The translations under genes were made by a program, and so were the position numbers. From Lactifluus volemus (taxonomy: Eukaryota; Basidiomycota; Agaricomycetes; Russulales; Russulaceae), in the NCBI GenBank assembly GCA_022376515.1, contig WTXI01000076.1, positions 62,001 through 126,000 on the forward strand: a stretch of DNA of 64,000 bases, given 5' to 3'. Under the pieces are notes generated by a model, which did no database searches, was not told where the DNA came from, and worked only from the letters and a program-made list of their open reading frames with translations. Positions 32,391 to 44,768 of this stretch are shown here, piece by piece. Position 1 is the stretch's first letter, and the number at the start of each line of letters is the position of its first letter.

Positions 32391-34972
32391 GCATAGCACT
32401 TAGTAGTAAGGTACGACGAATCATTGTATGGGCACTGATTTGAGGGCTAACTTGAATCGCTTGGTCCACAGCGGCACAGCCACCGTGATGCTTCAGCAAC
32501 TCTCGCTTCTCCGCTATCCCCTCCATCCACCTTCAAAGTTCCAAAGTTGCGCCTTAAAATGTGCGCCGCTCGCGCTTCGCCTACAAGTCTCAGGACTCAC
32601 GTTTACTATACTTTCCACATAGCGTTGCTAAGCAGTTTACATTGTGGATTTTTACTATCGCTCTCAGGCGTCTACTTCACTCATCCGTTGAACGTTATCA
32701 TGGATATATACTACTAGTACTCCTAACCCCCCGTCATATAACCGTCTTTGCGTTCTCTCCTCTTAGTTTTCTTCTACTTTTTAACTTAATCCCCACTTCT
32801 ACTCTTGTCCATCACTGGCACCTCATACTTGGGTTTGGTATTTCGTATTGTACCCTCCCAGACACCCGCCTTTACTTTGTTCGTTTGAATTCCAGAGCTT
32901 TTTTAAAATACTGAGAATGCCTTAATCGCTGTAAGACACGCAAGTCACTGGGCCCTGAAGTCGTGCGCACCCGTGGGGTTCATGTACAGGTGGGCGCAGG
33001 TCAGGAATCACAAGCGGTGCGTGGACCGCGGCGAGGACGACGTATGCGGAAGAACTGCGATGGTGAGAGGTAGAGATAGACAGTCTTTTGGACCAATGAA
33101 GGCCTGGCGCAAAAGGATGTGTCGAAGCCAGCAGAGCATGGTGTGTTATTTTGCATCGATGTCAGTGTTTATTAATAATGATACCGTATATGTATAATTT
33201 AGTATAAAAGTATCATCGAACGGCGTGAACAGAATACAGTAGAGAGAAGAGAAAAGGAGTGAGGAGTGGGGAGTGAGGAGAGTCGACGTCGCCTTTCCCG
33301 ATGCCGGTGCTGGTGGTTCTTCGTGACACGCCAGCAGCGAGCTGCTGATAATCGAATGCCATTAGCCGCCTTGCCTAAAAAGAACTGACAGCGGGGACGT
33401 ACAGCTACTTGTACTCGTAAAAGCACTCTGGAGGTTACCACAGAAACCCATGCGTGGCCTTAATCATTTTGGAACGGAATCGAAGTGCCGCTGATGGCTG
33501 GAGGTGTTGGTAGAACAGGCGGCGGACATTTCCACCAGTCGCTGTAAGGTGTTGGCTTCCCTTTTATCTAGCCCATAGGACTTGAAACCAAGACTCAGTC
33601 TCGGTGACGGAAGACCGAATTAACATCCAGCTGTAGAAAGTGAATTTGGATTAGAACGACTCGGACGGACGCGGCATGGAACGGAGAGCGAAAACCGTGA
33701 CTGACCTCAGTATTCGAGAAGAAAGAAAAGAATAAAATGAAAATATTATCATACTATAAGCAAGAAATGTTCGAGTAAGTTACAAGCAAAAGAGATGACC
33801 ATTTTTTGGTGTTGACTCCGAGTCGGAGACGCGCGGCGTGTAAGTTATTATTAATAATAACTCGGGCCGGGCCTGTCCTGCCAAATTTGGTGACATAAAG
33901 CCTTTCCGTTCCGTTTCGACAACCCACTTCGACGAATGTTCCATTCATTATCTTCTCTGTGTGCCAGACTCGGAGTCTACGCTAAGCTATAGACACACCT
34001 TCATTCTGTCCCCAGGAGATGTCAAGAACGGTGTCCTGGGTACGATGTCCTATTAGTGTGTGATTCACCTCAACCCCATTTCTTATTTCATGTTTTCTCA
34101 TCTAGGTGTGAACAAAGCTCGGTTTCGCGTGCATTTGGTATACTCAAATGTGCGCAGTTCGTGATAATTGACTGGAATCTGGAGGAGGAGCTGAGTAGAG
34201 CTATGCGTTTTTAAATGTGGTGCGTTTCGCTACATCATCAGTATTGACTAGTTCCACTGGGCCCACGTAGGTGTACTAGTAATACTAGTATGCCTTTCGC
34301 ATTCTTATGGACCTCCCGATGTTCACTATGACTTTGATTTAGACGATTCGCCATCACCTCGGCTGATGTCCTGCACACCCTCCTCGACTTCCAGTTACAC
34401 GTCCTTTTGTCTAGACTTCTTCCATGGGTGAATCCCGCGTAATAGCATCGGGCTCTGCACATGTTTCCCACACACGTACCCAGTCCTTTCGACCCTGCGG
34501 GACAGGTGATCTCTCGTGTGCCGAGGACGTATGCGAAGACGTGAGTACTGAAAGTGACACGATAAGGACGTATTTTATTTCCCGTTATCGGAGACCTGCA
34601 CGTTTAAGAGAACTTGTATATTCGCGATTGGCTCCTCGTATCTATGGCTGAACAAATTTAAAGGATAATAATTTCTATGGCAGCACAGCCAGTTATCGTA
34701 GAAAATTGTGTACTAAATGTAATGTCCCGCAGAGGCTGCCACTCCCAACGCGATTAGCACAAGTTGATCTCGGACCTCTGTGTGATTTGATATTTTCCAG
34801 CGTCTACTGTCAAGCATGTCAAGGTCACCTGCTCACCAGCATCTCCATTTGAGGCTGTGTCAATGAGACGATACGGGGCAGCTAATGCGCCCGTCTACTG
34901 TACCCTGAACCCTTTCACCACTCCCACTCCTGCTATCCTGTCATTCCAGAACACATCAACCCTCTTACCTAC
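32391..34972. other. Spacer B-C
   Basis: No gene. Left part: NLR 3' flank, in common with the other units. Near 33185-33360 it matches the left part of the LINE-bearing spacers (CAGTAGAGAGA and neighbours), but no LINE follows. From about 33960 it is the C/D-type upstream block shared with 43560-44768. The last few hundred bases before 34973 should hold the promoter of C. It contains the empty site of the solo LTR near 34593. Confidence 0.6.
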
Positions 34973-37900
34973 ATGAGTTCGAGAGCATCTACGACAACAA
35001 CATCTGGCTTCCCCATTATCATCGATACTGCTCTACAAGAGTACACCAAGCAGACGGGGATCGATCTTACCCAGAACCCATTCGCTCTTAAAATCCAACA
35101 CTCCGATTCTCCCGATGGTGTCCTAGGGCTATTCCAAGAGCGAGAGAAGGAGTTTAAGGAATATCGAGATGGAAATCGCGAGCTGATAAATTGCCTCAAA
35201 CCAGTAGTGCAGGTATTGCATGCACTCTCTGGTGCACTTGGCCACATGATTAGCGTTGTGAGCCTCACGAGCTTCATTTTCCTCATGTCCTTGTTTATTG
35301 ATTCATTTTCCAGCCATTTCCACCATCAAAAGCAATCTTCGTTGGAATTGATGTTCTCCTCGCAGTACGCCCTCTCCATTATCGCTTCCAGTCTGATCCT
35401 TCTGACATGTCACTACTTCAGGCTGCTAGTGGTGTTAGTTCGAGTTATGACGCACTCGAAGATCTATTTCAATGCATTCAGAATTTTCTTCAACGCCTAC
35501 ATGTTTATACCCAGATCCCTCCCACCCCCGCGATGACAAATATACTCGTGAAGATTATGGTTCAAGTACTCTCAGTGCTTGGCTTGGCAACAAAACAAAT
35601 CAAGCAGGGGCGTTTCAGTACGTACCCCCTTCCTCAATATACCTCACCTGTAGTTGAACGTGCAGCAGAGAAATTCGCGAAGAAGCTGCTAGGCGAGAGC
35701 GATATCGAAGCTGTGTTACAGAGGCTGGACCGTCTTACCCACGAGGAGGCTCGAATGACCGTTGCCCAGACCTTAGAGGTCGTCCATAGTCTTATGGGTA
35801 ATCTGAAAGTCGTCATGGACGGTGCGTGATCCTTCTTGACTTGCTACAATAATTGGACAGGACTGTTTTCGTAGATGGCAAGCCATCGATCAGGGATATA
35901 CGGAAGTCTCTTGGTATGTTCTTTGTGTGCCCATGAATTCGTGTAGATTTGACTGAGGACCAATCTAGTCAGTATGCAAGAGACATCTAGCAAGATAAAT
36001 AAGATGGAACGTTCGTCATCATCCGGATCTACTATCTTGGTCTTCGAGTTGACACTAAATTGAAGGCGACCAATTACAAAAGGATGTGAGGAACTGGCTC
36101 TCTCCCCCAAATTCTTCGACAAACCACAACATCGCACGTCGAGCTCACCAGAGTGGGACGGCAACTTGGTTCTTGGAGGGGAGTACTATTTCTGAGTGGA
36201 AAGAAAGCGGATCCTTGCTATGGATACATGGAAAACGTATGGTTTCCTCAACACTTTGCGTTCAGAGTTCTAACCACGTTTTGGTCTATCAGCTGGGTCC
36301 GGTAAAAGTATACTCTTGTACGTGTTGATGAATTGTGTTTCACATTGATCTGTAGCCACTGAGTTGCCGACCAGATCCGAGATTATCGAAGATGTCGCAG
36401 GCTTGCGTGCAGCTGGGTTGGCATCCATGGCATATTATTATTTCGATTTCAGGGACGCCAAGAAGCAGAATCGCCATGGCCTACTTTCCTCTCTCCTCAC
36501 CCAGCTCTCCGTCCAGTCCAATCTTTATCATGACGTCCTTTCCCGGCTGTATGCGGCACACGACAGTGGCATCCGAGATCCCGCCGATGATACACTTACG
36601 CAGAGTTTAAAGGAAATGCTGGAACTCCATGAACAGGGACCGATATACATCATCATAGATGCTCTGGATGAATGCCCGAATGTCTCTGGCATGCCAACGT
36701 CACGCGAAGATGTGCTTGAACTTGTGGAGGAGCTCGTCAAATTGGAACTTCCGAATGTTCACATTTGTGTTACTAGTCGCCCCGAATTCGATATCCGAGC
36801 CGTCCTCGAGCCCTTGACAACACTTCGAGTGTCTCTCCACGAGGAAAGTGGACAGAAACAAGACATCATGGATTACGTAACGAAGGTCGTGAACTCGGAC
36901 CGAAAGATGCGGAGCTGGAGAAAGCAGGATAAGCAGCTGGTCATCGATGTCCTTTCAGAAAAGTCAGACGGGATGTAAGCCACCACATTCTTTGTGCATC
37001 GCTTGGGGTTACTTATTGGGTGATGCAGGTTTCGATGGGTGTATTGCCAACTGGAATCCCTGCGTCGAAATCTACCTGCGAGTATCCAGGGTGCCCTCGA
37101 CCAGTTGCCCAAGACTTTGGACGAAACATACAGACACGCCTTATTTTCCATCGAGGAAGAGAAACGTGAATATGCTCAACGTCTCTTCAAGTGTCTCACT
37201 GTCTCGATCCGCCCATTGCACGTCGCCGAGCTCGCCGACGTTCTTGCCATACGTTTCGAGCCTGGTGCGCTTCCAAACTATGACGTAGGATGGCGCCTAA
37301 GCGATGCAGAGGAAGCCGTTCTCTCTGTTGGCTCGAGCTTGATATCGGTGGTCAATGTCAATGGCTCCAAAGTCGTACAGTTCTCCCACTTCTCGGTTAA
37401 AGAGTTCTTGACCTCTGATCACCTTGGGGACGACCTTTCTGGGTATCACATCCTTCCCGGTCCTGCACATACCATTCTCGCAAAGGCATGCCTGAGCATC
37501 CTGCTCAAGCTTGACGACCGCATCGACAAAGCGACGGTCGATAATTTGCCATTGGCAGACTATGCTGCTCGGCATTGGGTCGAACATGCACAGTTTGATG
37601 ATGTGTCATCATCGATACAAGATGAAATGCAGCACCTGTTTGACCCTGAGAAGTCCCATTTTGCGGCATGGGTGTGGGTTTTCAATATAGATCGTCCTTG
37701 GAGACAACACATGTCGACGATTCATCCGACTCCTCCAGCAGCGACACCCCTATACTACGCGATATTATGTGGATTCCATGACATTGCGCAGCACCTTCTC
37801 GTTGCTCATCAGTTAGATGTCAATGGGAGGGGTGATTGTCGGATGAGCCCACTGCACGCCGCGCTAATGACAAGAAATATGAAGGTCGCAGGGTTGCTGC

Positions 37901-39663
37901 TACAGCATGGTGCTGAAGTGGATGTCCGGGATGAAAATGGCAATACTCCTTTGCACCCGGCATCACGAGTGGGGAACACTGATATCGCACGGTTCCTTCT
38001 GGAGAATAATGCTGATGTCAACGCACGGGGTATGGCAGACAGAGTTCCACTTCACAGGGCGTCAGCGGAGGGACAACTAGAAATGGTTAGTCTGCTGCTC
38101 CAGCACGGCGCAATTGTGGACTGTTATCATGAAGATGGCATGACCCCTCTGCACGAGGCGGCGAATTCCGGACATCTGGACATTTCTCTGTTATTGCTAG
38201 ACCGGGACGTGGACGTGGACGTACAAGACAGCAAGGGTTGGACCCCGCTACACTTTGTTTCATCTAAAGGGTACATTGAGGTCGCCAAGTTGCTCATCCA
38301 GCGTGGTGCAGCTGTTGATAGCAGGAATGATGAGGAGCAAACTCCCTTGCACCTCGCCTCATGGAACGGCCACCTCGATGTCGTACGGCTCTTGATTGAG
38401 AAGGGCGCGAGCGTATCTTCCAGATGCAACAAGGGCCGGACTCCGTTTCACTCAGCATCACGAGGCGGGCACCTTCATGTTGTCGAGTTCCTACTTCGTT
38501 GTGATGTCAATCACGATGTCGGCTTTCAGAATGCGTACGGACAGACCGCATTGATCCTAGCATCCCAGGAAGGGAAACTTGACGTTGTGCGCTTCTTAAT
38601 CAATCAAGGAGAAGACTTGAATTCCCCGTGCGAGGATTCATCGGTCGCGTTACACTGGGCAGCTCAAGAGGGTCATCTTGACGTCGTACAGCTGTTTCTA
38701 GACCGTGGTGCAGACGTGAATGTACAGGAAGACCACCTTTTGACTCCGCTGCATCTGGCTTCTCTGAATGGGCATATCCAAGTGGCACAATTGCTAGTTG
38801 AACGTGGGGCAATTGTCGATTCTTGTACTGATCACCAGGAAACACCGCTTCACCGGGCAGCTGGAATTGGGCAAGTCGAAGTCGTACACTTCCTACTCGA
38901 GTCAGGAGCGAATGTACATGCGATAGATGAAGACGGCTGGACTCCGTTACACACGGCATCATGGAATGGCCATCTCAAGATCATCAGGTTGTTGCTCAGT
39001 CGAGGTGCGGATCTCGACTCACGGAATCGCGCCAATAAGATTGCCGCAGATTTGGCATCGGAGAATTCTAAGGCCAAGGTTGCAGACTTCCTGGTGAAGT
39101 GCAAAGGAGACGAGAATGTTCGGAATGGGATATGCTCAACTGGATTGGATATAATGCTGCACGACAGTGATGAAGAGGACATTACGGAACCAACATCACT
39201 ACATGCTGCGGTCGCAGAGGGCAAACTTGGCGTTGTGCAGTCGCTTCTTGTACGTGGGGCAGATGTCAATGCACGAAATGCAAGACATGAAACTCTGCTA
39301 GGACTGGCATCGAGCAGGGGGCACTTCGATATGGTGCACTTACTGATTGAGCGCGGCGCGGAGGTGGATTCACGGGGCAGTTCCGGGTGGACCCCGTTAC
39401 ACGCGGCATCGGGAAATGGGCACACTGATGTGGCACGGTTGTTGATTGATCACGGTGCGGATGTGAACGCCAGGATGCAAGATAATTGGGCCCCCATTCA
39501 TTTCTCAGCACTCATGGGACAATTCGATGTTGTAGAATTGCTGCTTGCACGAGGTGCGAACCCGCATTATCTCACCGATGAGGGTCGATCCGCATTCCAA
39601 ATGGCGAGAGGAAGAGGATACCGTGAAATTGCACACCTACTCAGAGAGCAAGATGCAAAGTAA
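34973..39663 (+). CDS. NLR-C: Goodbye-NACHT-ankyrin receptor
   Basis: Model: join(34973..35257,35314..35364,35422..35617,35669..35821,35875..35913,35969..36010,36066..36236,36293..36317,36375..36974,37029..39663), 1398 aa, one open frame. The Goodbye-like domain (ALQEYTKQTGIDL...PFPPSKAIFVGIDVLLA) is followed by the linker and RDQLQKDVRNWLSPPNSSTN. NACHT has GKPGSGKS (311-318, split by an intron after GK), IIIDALDE (413-420) and ICVTSRPEFDI. About 19 ankyrin repeats with the usual linker near the end (VRNGICSTGLDIMLHD) finish in LLREQDAK. Exon 8 is only 25 nt and carries the P-loop core. Predicted cytoplasmic STAND receptor. The upstream region is of the same type as that of D. Confidence 0.9.
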
Positions 39664-41272
39664 GCATGGCACTTACTAGTAAGGTGCGATGAATCATTGT
39701 ATGGGCGTTGATTTGAGGGCTAACTTGAATCTCTTGGTCCATAGCGGCACACTGGCATCCACCGTGCTGGCTCAGTGACTCTGTGTTTTCGGCTATCCCC
39801 ATCCACCTTCCAGACTTGCGCTTCAAATTGTGCGCCGCTCAAGGTTCACGTTTACTATACTTTCCACCTAGCGTTGCTAAGTAGTTGTACTTTTGTGGTT
39901 TTACTATCGCTTTCTTACTTCTACTTTACTCATTCGTTGACCGTGATCATGCATATATACTCCTGGCCCGCCATCATATTGCGTTCTCTCTTTTTAGTTT
40001 CTGTATGACCCTTCCTTGGTATCTCGGAACGCCTCTGAACGATTCGAAGCCTTTCGTTGCTAAATTCTGGTTTGTTTTAACTTGATATACTTGTTAGTTT
40101 GAATTCCAGAGCTTTTTGAAATTACTGAGAACGCATTATTATAATCACTGTAAGACACCAAACGTTCCGCACAAACCACCAGGCGCTCTAGTCGCGCGCG
40201 CCCACGCGCGGGTGTTTCATGTATGGGTTGAGCGCATGACCGGGAATCGAAAGGGGTGCGTAGTAGCCCCGCGGCGAGGACGATGTGTGCGGAAGAACTG
40301 TGATGGTGAGAGATGGGAGATAATACTGTAGACGATAGCGTTTTCCAAGTGGATGAAAACGAAAGATTCTTGGGCGCAGCGGTAACAAAGGAAGTTCAGA
40401 GGGGGCATCTCCGTCGCGACGAGGAAGCATGGAGCAGTAGTTATTTTTTTGCGAAGACGTCAATGTATTTTGGTGATTTACCGTATAAGTACAAAAACGT
40501 ATCGTCGGGCTGCGTGAGCCGAATACAGTAGAGAGATAAACGGAGAAAGGGGGGGTGGTGGTTCGACCCTTTCTCGTCGGTGCCGCCGGTACTACCAAAA
40601 GGTTTTTTTTGCTTCTATCGCGTTCGCGAGAAGCCCAGCGGACATCGTCGGCGGAGTGCGAGCTACTAGTACCAAGTAGCACAAAAAAAAGCGTCATGAC
40701 CTATTTTTTGTTTTTCAAGAACAGGAGTCTACACGGGTTCTTTCAAGGGTTTCCCCCGCGGGATAGGTTTCATATACAGAAATATAGATCATAATTAGGA
40801 CGGAAAGTTTTAAAAATGGACATATGGTGGAGTTCTCGCCGGAGTACCGTGCCAGTGGATGGCTTGACGTTTTTTCGGGGGGCAAGGCTGTGAAGGCCGC
40901 GCCGCGCCGCGCGACGTTATTAATAAAAGGGAGTACTGTAGTACAGTATGGTGGGTTTTGTTCGCCCCCGTAGTTGTCGTAGGGATGGGTGTGTCAAGGG
41001 TAAAAACAAACGATAGGTATGGGAATAAAAGTCTCTTCGCTCACTTGGTACTATGCATCATTTTTCTCACACAACTCATGGTGAAACAGGTCATCCGCGG
41101 GAACGCCGGGTGACCTTTTTTTTGCTTAAAAGGGATATGCCTCTCCTTTGCTCGCTTCCCATCTGGGCACGATGAGTTAATTTTAGAGTTGTGGTGAAAG
41201 CTTGGGGTGTTTGCGATAATGGTCATACGACCTAAAATAGGATTACATATACGGAGAAACCCTTTGTTTTTT
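39664..41272. other. 3' flank of NLR-C up to the LINE
   Basis: Non-coding sequence repeated after D (49462-51055) and E (59292-60886). Landmarks are GCGCGCGCCCACGCGCG (40193-40209), the GGGGGTGGTGGTTCGACCC block near 40549, the AGTACTGTAGTACAGTA palindrome near 40931, and GGCCGCGCCGCGCCGCGCGA near 40895. No gene is supported. Confidence 0.6.
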
Positions 41273-43495
41273 AAGTCCACATTTATATTCCGCAACATGT
41301 GGCTATGACAAAGACGTAGTCCCCGGGGGTGGGATAGTAAAGGCGGCCGAGGAAGTAAGGAGCATAGTGCTGTACTCAACGTTTTCGTGGTTGTGTGGTG
41401 GGGGAAGTCTATAGTAGGGTTTACAAGTACACTAATTACCATATACTCCGGCAGGGGGATCTGTCCCGGGTCCCAGACTTGCCTCGGGAGCATGCAGACG
41501 CGGATCGATTGGATGAACAGGCTCACAGCCTTTCCTCCTTGGGCCGTGCTCAGTAGGATGGGGAGTGAGAGGTCGCGATCCACCGGCTGGAGGATGACGC
41601 GACGGGCGTCATCGTAAACTGGGCAGGCCGCGATGGCATGTTCGACGGTTTGCATGGGTGCCATGCAGGGGCAGCTCGTGGGGAGGTCTGGGCGGAATTT
41701 GGCCGTGTACGACCCGATGAAGGCATGGCCCATAATGAGCCTGACGAGGGTGGAGAAGACCACCCTCTCCTGTCCCTTCGATCCTTGGATTACTGGCAGG
41801 ATACCATTCGGTGGTGTGGGGAGGGCAATGTAAGTTTGAGAGTGGTCGTTGTTGTTCAGCCAGCGGTTGGCCCATGTGTCAATTGCTGAGGCTTTGGCTT
41901 CGCGACGTAGATAGCTGATGGTGTGCGGTTCATGGTGGTTGGGCGGGAGCGGCCGCGGCCACGCGGGGCAATCTTGTTTGTAAGGTGCTTGGCACGAACG
42001 AAGCCGTGTAGCGAGCGGTCTTGTGGTGCCTGGATTTTGAGATTCCTGTTTAAGGAAAGGAGAATGTCAGCCTTCTGTCTGAACGAGAGAGAGAAGGGTT
42101 GGCCTGGGTGAGGGCAAGGCTTGGTTATGTTGCAGATGGCAGTGGAGTCAGGGGAGATGAGGAGGAGGTGGGTAGTAGGGAATAGTAAGGATAAGTTGGG
42201 CGAGTGAGATACCGGTATAAAGGGCTGCGAACTCGGTGTCGAGCGCCACAACCGTAAGCCCTAGGAGGCGCTCAGAGTGGCGGATTTCTCTGCCGTTGGC
42301 GCAGGCCACGGCAGCCACGATACTGATAGGGTGTTGTCTTCTCTGTCGGCATTAGTGAGGGCACCTCGGCAGAAGATCGCCATGTCACTGGGGGCCATTT
42401 TCGGCATTGAGGGAGGTAACCCAGCGTTTTTGGTCTTCTTCGTGGCGGACTTGGGGGGCCTGGGTGAGTCGGTCATCCCATCCGCGCAGGTTCCACGGCG
42501 CGAGGGCATGCGGGAGAAGGCGGTGACAGCTAGATCTGTTAGGTGAGAGCGGGCAGGGCAGTTACGGGTAGGGAGGCATGGGAGCAGGAGGTCTACTTCT
42601 GTGGCGCTGCTCCAGTCACGGCCTAGGCGTTTGAGCAGTTGGCTGCTGCATGGGAGGCGGTATAATCTGAGGGTAGAGTTCTTTATCAGCAGTTCAACAC
42701 AGATGTCAATGGGATAGATAGCCATGAGTTGGTGTAATGGCTCACCTGGGGCTGTTCTGAAGGCACCAGATACGATGCGAATGACCTCGTTTGACAAGGA
42801 CTACTTGACCCTAGTACCAGAGCTGCACACCGTAAGTGAGTACCGGGAGGCATATGGCCAGGCGCCACCTGGCAAAGTCGAGACCTCTGACTGAGTTTCC
42901 GAGTTGAAGTGACTTGAGAGTGGACTTGACACGGTTGGCAACGATGGAAATGTGTTGCTTCCACTGGAGTTTGAAATCGATGTGGAAGCCTAGATACGCA
43001 GTTAGTAGCATCAATTCTATAATAGGAGAGTCGGGCGTACAGCCAGTGAGCGGGGAAGGGCGAAATAAATGAGCTCGGTTTTTTCGGGCTCGATACCAAG
43101 TCCCGATCGCATGAGCCATTCTTCGCACTCGGTTGTAGGGCCTGTAGGCCGAGCGGAGGCGGTGGCTGACGGAGTCGTATGATGCGGCACATGCAAAGAT
43201 AAGGCCATCGTCCACATACATGGAGAGGCTCTAGGTGTTCCACTGGTGAATTTTGAGAAGGAGGGGGTAGGCGTAGATGATGGAGCGGACCGGAGAGATG
43301 GGAGAGCCTTGCGGGGCGCCAACCATGATGGAGATGGGGTCGGAGACGAAGTCGTTGAAGCGGAGTTTGACAGAGCGATCTGATAGAAAGGACCTGAGCC
43401 ATGAGGTCAGTTCGAGGGGGAAGCCTAGTGACTGGAAGACATGGATAAGTCGGTTGTGGTTAATGTTGTTGCCCCAGGCCACCGAGATGTTACGG
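41273..43495 (-). mobile_element. 5'-truncated LINE, copy 1
   Basis: On the - strand, from the truncated 5' end near 43495, it reads the reverse transcriptase core (NNINHNRLIHVFQSLGFPL, GAPQGSPISPV, YVDDGLIF at 43207-43218, YLGFHIDFKLQW), a thumb/connection region and an RNase H-like segment (LTVVALDTEFAAL). It ends with the C-terminal CPC...CP knuckle (SCPCMAPMQTVEHAIAACP). An A-rich tail (plus-strand TTTGTTTTTT, 41273-41282) marks the 3' end. It is broken by an in-frame stop just before YVDD (near 43230) and by frameshifts, so it cannot move by itself. Boundaries at the 5' side are accurate to about 20 bp. Confidence 0.88.
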
Positions 43496-44768
43496 GCTGG
43501 GAACGCCTCACGGGGTAAGTTATTTTTGGTAACCTGGTGCTGACATAAAGCCGCTCCGTTCCGTTTCGACGAGCCGCTTCGATGATGCTTCCATTCGTTA
43601 TCTTCTCTGTGCGCCAGACTCGGAGTCTACGCTAAGCTATAGACATATCTTCATTCTGTTCCCAGTAGATGTCAAAAACGGTGTCCCGGGTACGATGTCC
43701 TATTAGTGTGTGATTCACCTCAACCCCATTTCTTATTTCATGTTTCTCATCTAGGTGTGGACAAAGCTCGGTTTCGCATGCATTGGGTATACTCAAATGC
43801 GCGCAGTTCGTAGTAATTGTTTGGAGCAGGAGCTGAGTAGAGCTATGTGTTTTTAATGTGGTGCGTTTCGCCACATCATCAGTATTGACTAGTTCCACTA
43901 GGTCCACGTAAGTGTACTAGTAATACTAGTATGCCTTTCGCATTCTTATGGACCTCCCGGTGTTCACTATGACTTTGATTTGGACGATTCACCATCGCCT
44001 CGGCTGATGTCCTGCACACCCTCCTCGACTTCCAGTCACACGTCCTTTTGTCTAGGCTTCTTCCATGGGTGGATCCCGCGTAATAGCATCGGACTTTGCC
44101 CATGGTTCCCACACACGTACCCAGTTCCTTCGACCCTGCGTACTACAGCTCTGAGAGATGGACGTTTTACAGCGTGTGTTGTTTCTTCTTCAAATGATGA
44201 TAACCAGCGAAACCGGTCCACCAACGCCACATCACGCCGAACACTGGCACATATCGCACCAAGCGCCACGAATATGTGGGATAGGTGATCTCTCGTGTGC
44301 CGAGGACGTATGCGAAGACGTGGGTACTGAAAGTGATATGATAAGGAGGTATTTTATTCCCGTTATCGGAGACCTGCACGTTTAAGAGAACTTGTATATT
44401 CGCGATTGGCTCAATGTAGTGCCTCGTATCTATGGCTGACAAATTTAAAGGATAATTATTTCTATGGCAGCACCATGTCGATAGCCAGTTATCGTAGACA
44501 TTTGTGTACTAAATGTAATGTCCCGCAGAGGCTGCCACCCCCAACGCGATTAGTACAAGTTGATCTCGGACCTCTGTGTGATTTGATATTTTCCAGCGTC
44601 TACTGTCAAGCATGTCAAGGTCACCTGTTCTCCAGCATCTCCCTTTGACGCTGTGTCAATGAGGCGATACGGGGCAGCTCATGCGCCCGTCTACTGTACC
44701 CTGAACCCTTTCACCTCTCCCAGTCCTACTTTCCTGTCATTCCAGAACACATCAACCCTCTTACCTAC
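43496..44768. other. Spacer C-D, upstream region of NLR-D
   Basis: Matches the B-C spacer from about 33900 to 34972 nearly base for base, except for a 138-bp insertion at 44141-44278. Holds the promoter of D. No gene is supported. Confidence 0.6.
44141..44278. other. 138-bp insertion unique to the C-D spacer
   Basis: Left and right of it the sequence continues as in the B-C spacer (CGACCCTGCG then GGAxAGGTGATCTC, near 34491). No terminal inverted repeats or target duplication are obvious. It is open on the - strand (SVRRDVALVDRFRWLSSFEE) and looks like a captured piece of a coding exon of unknown origin. Confidence 0.55.

Noticed and set aside
41041..41763. Intact LINE gene product
   Set aside because: The frame only looks long because it runs past the real stop into flanking sequence; copy 2 shows the true end at 51077. 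The RT part is in another frame.
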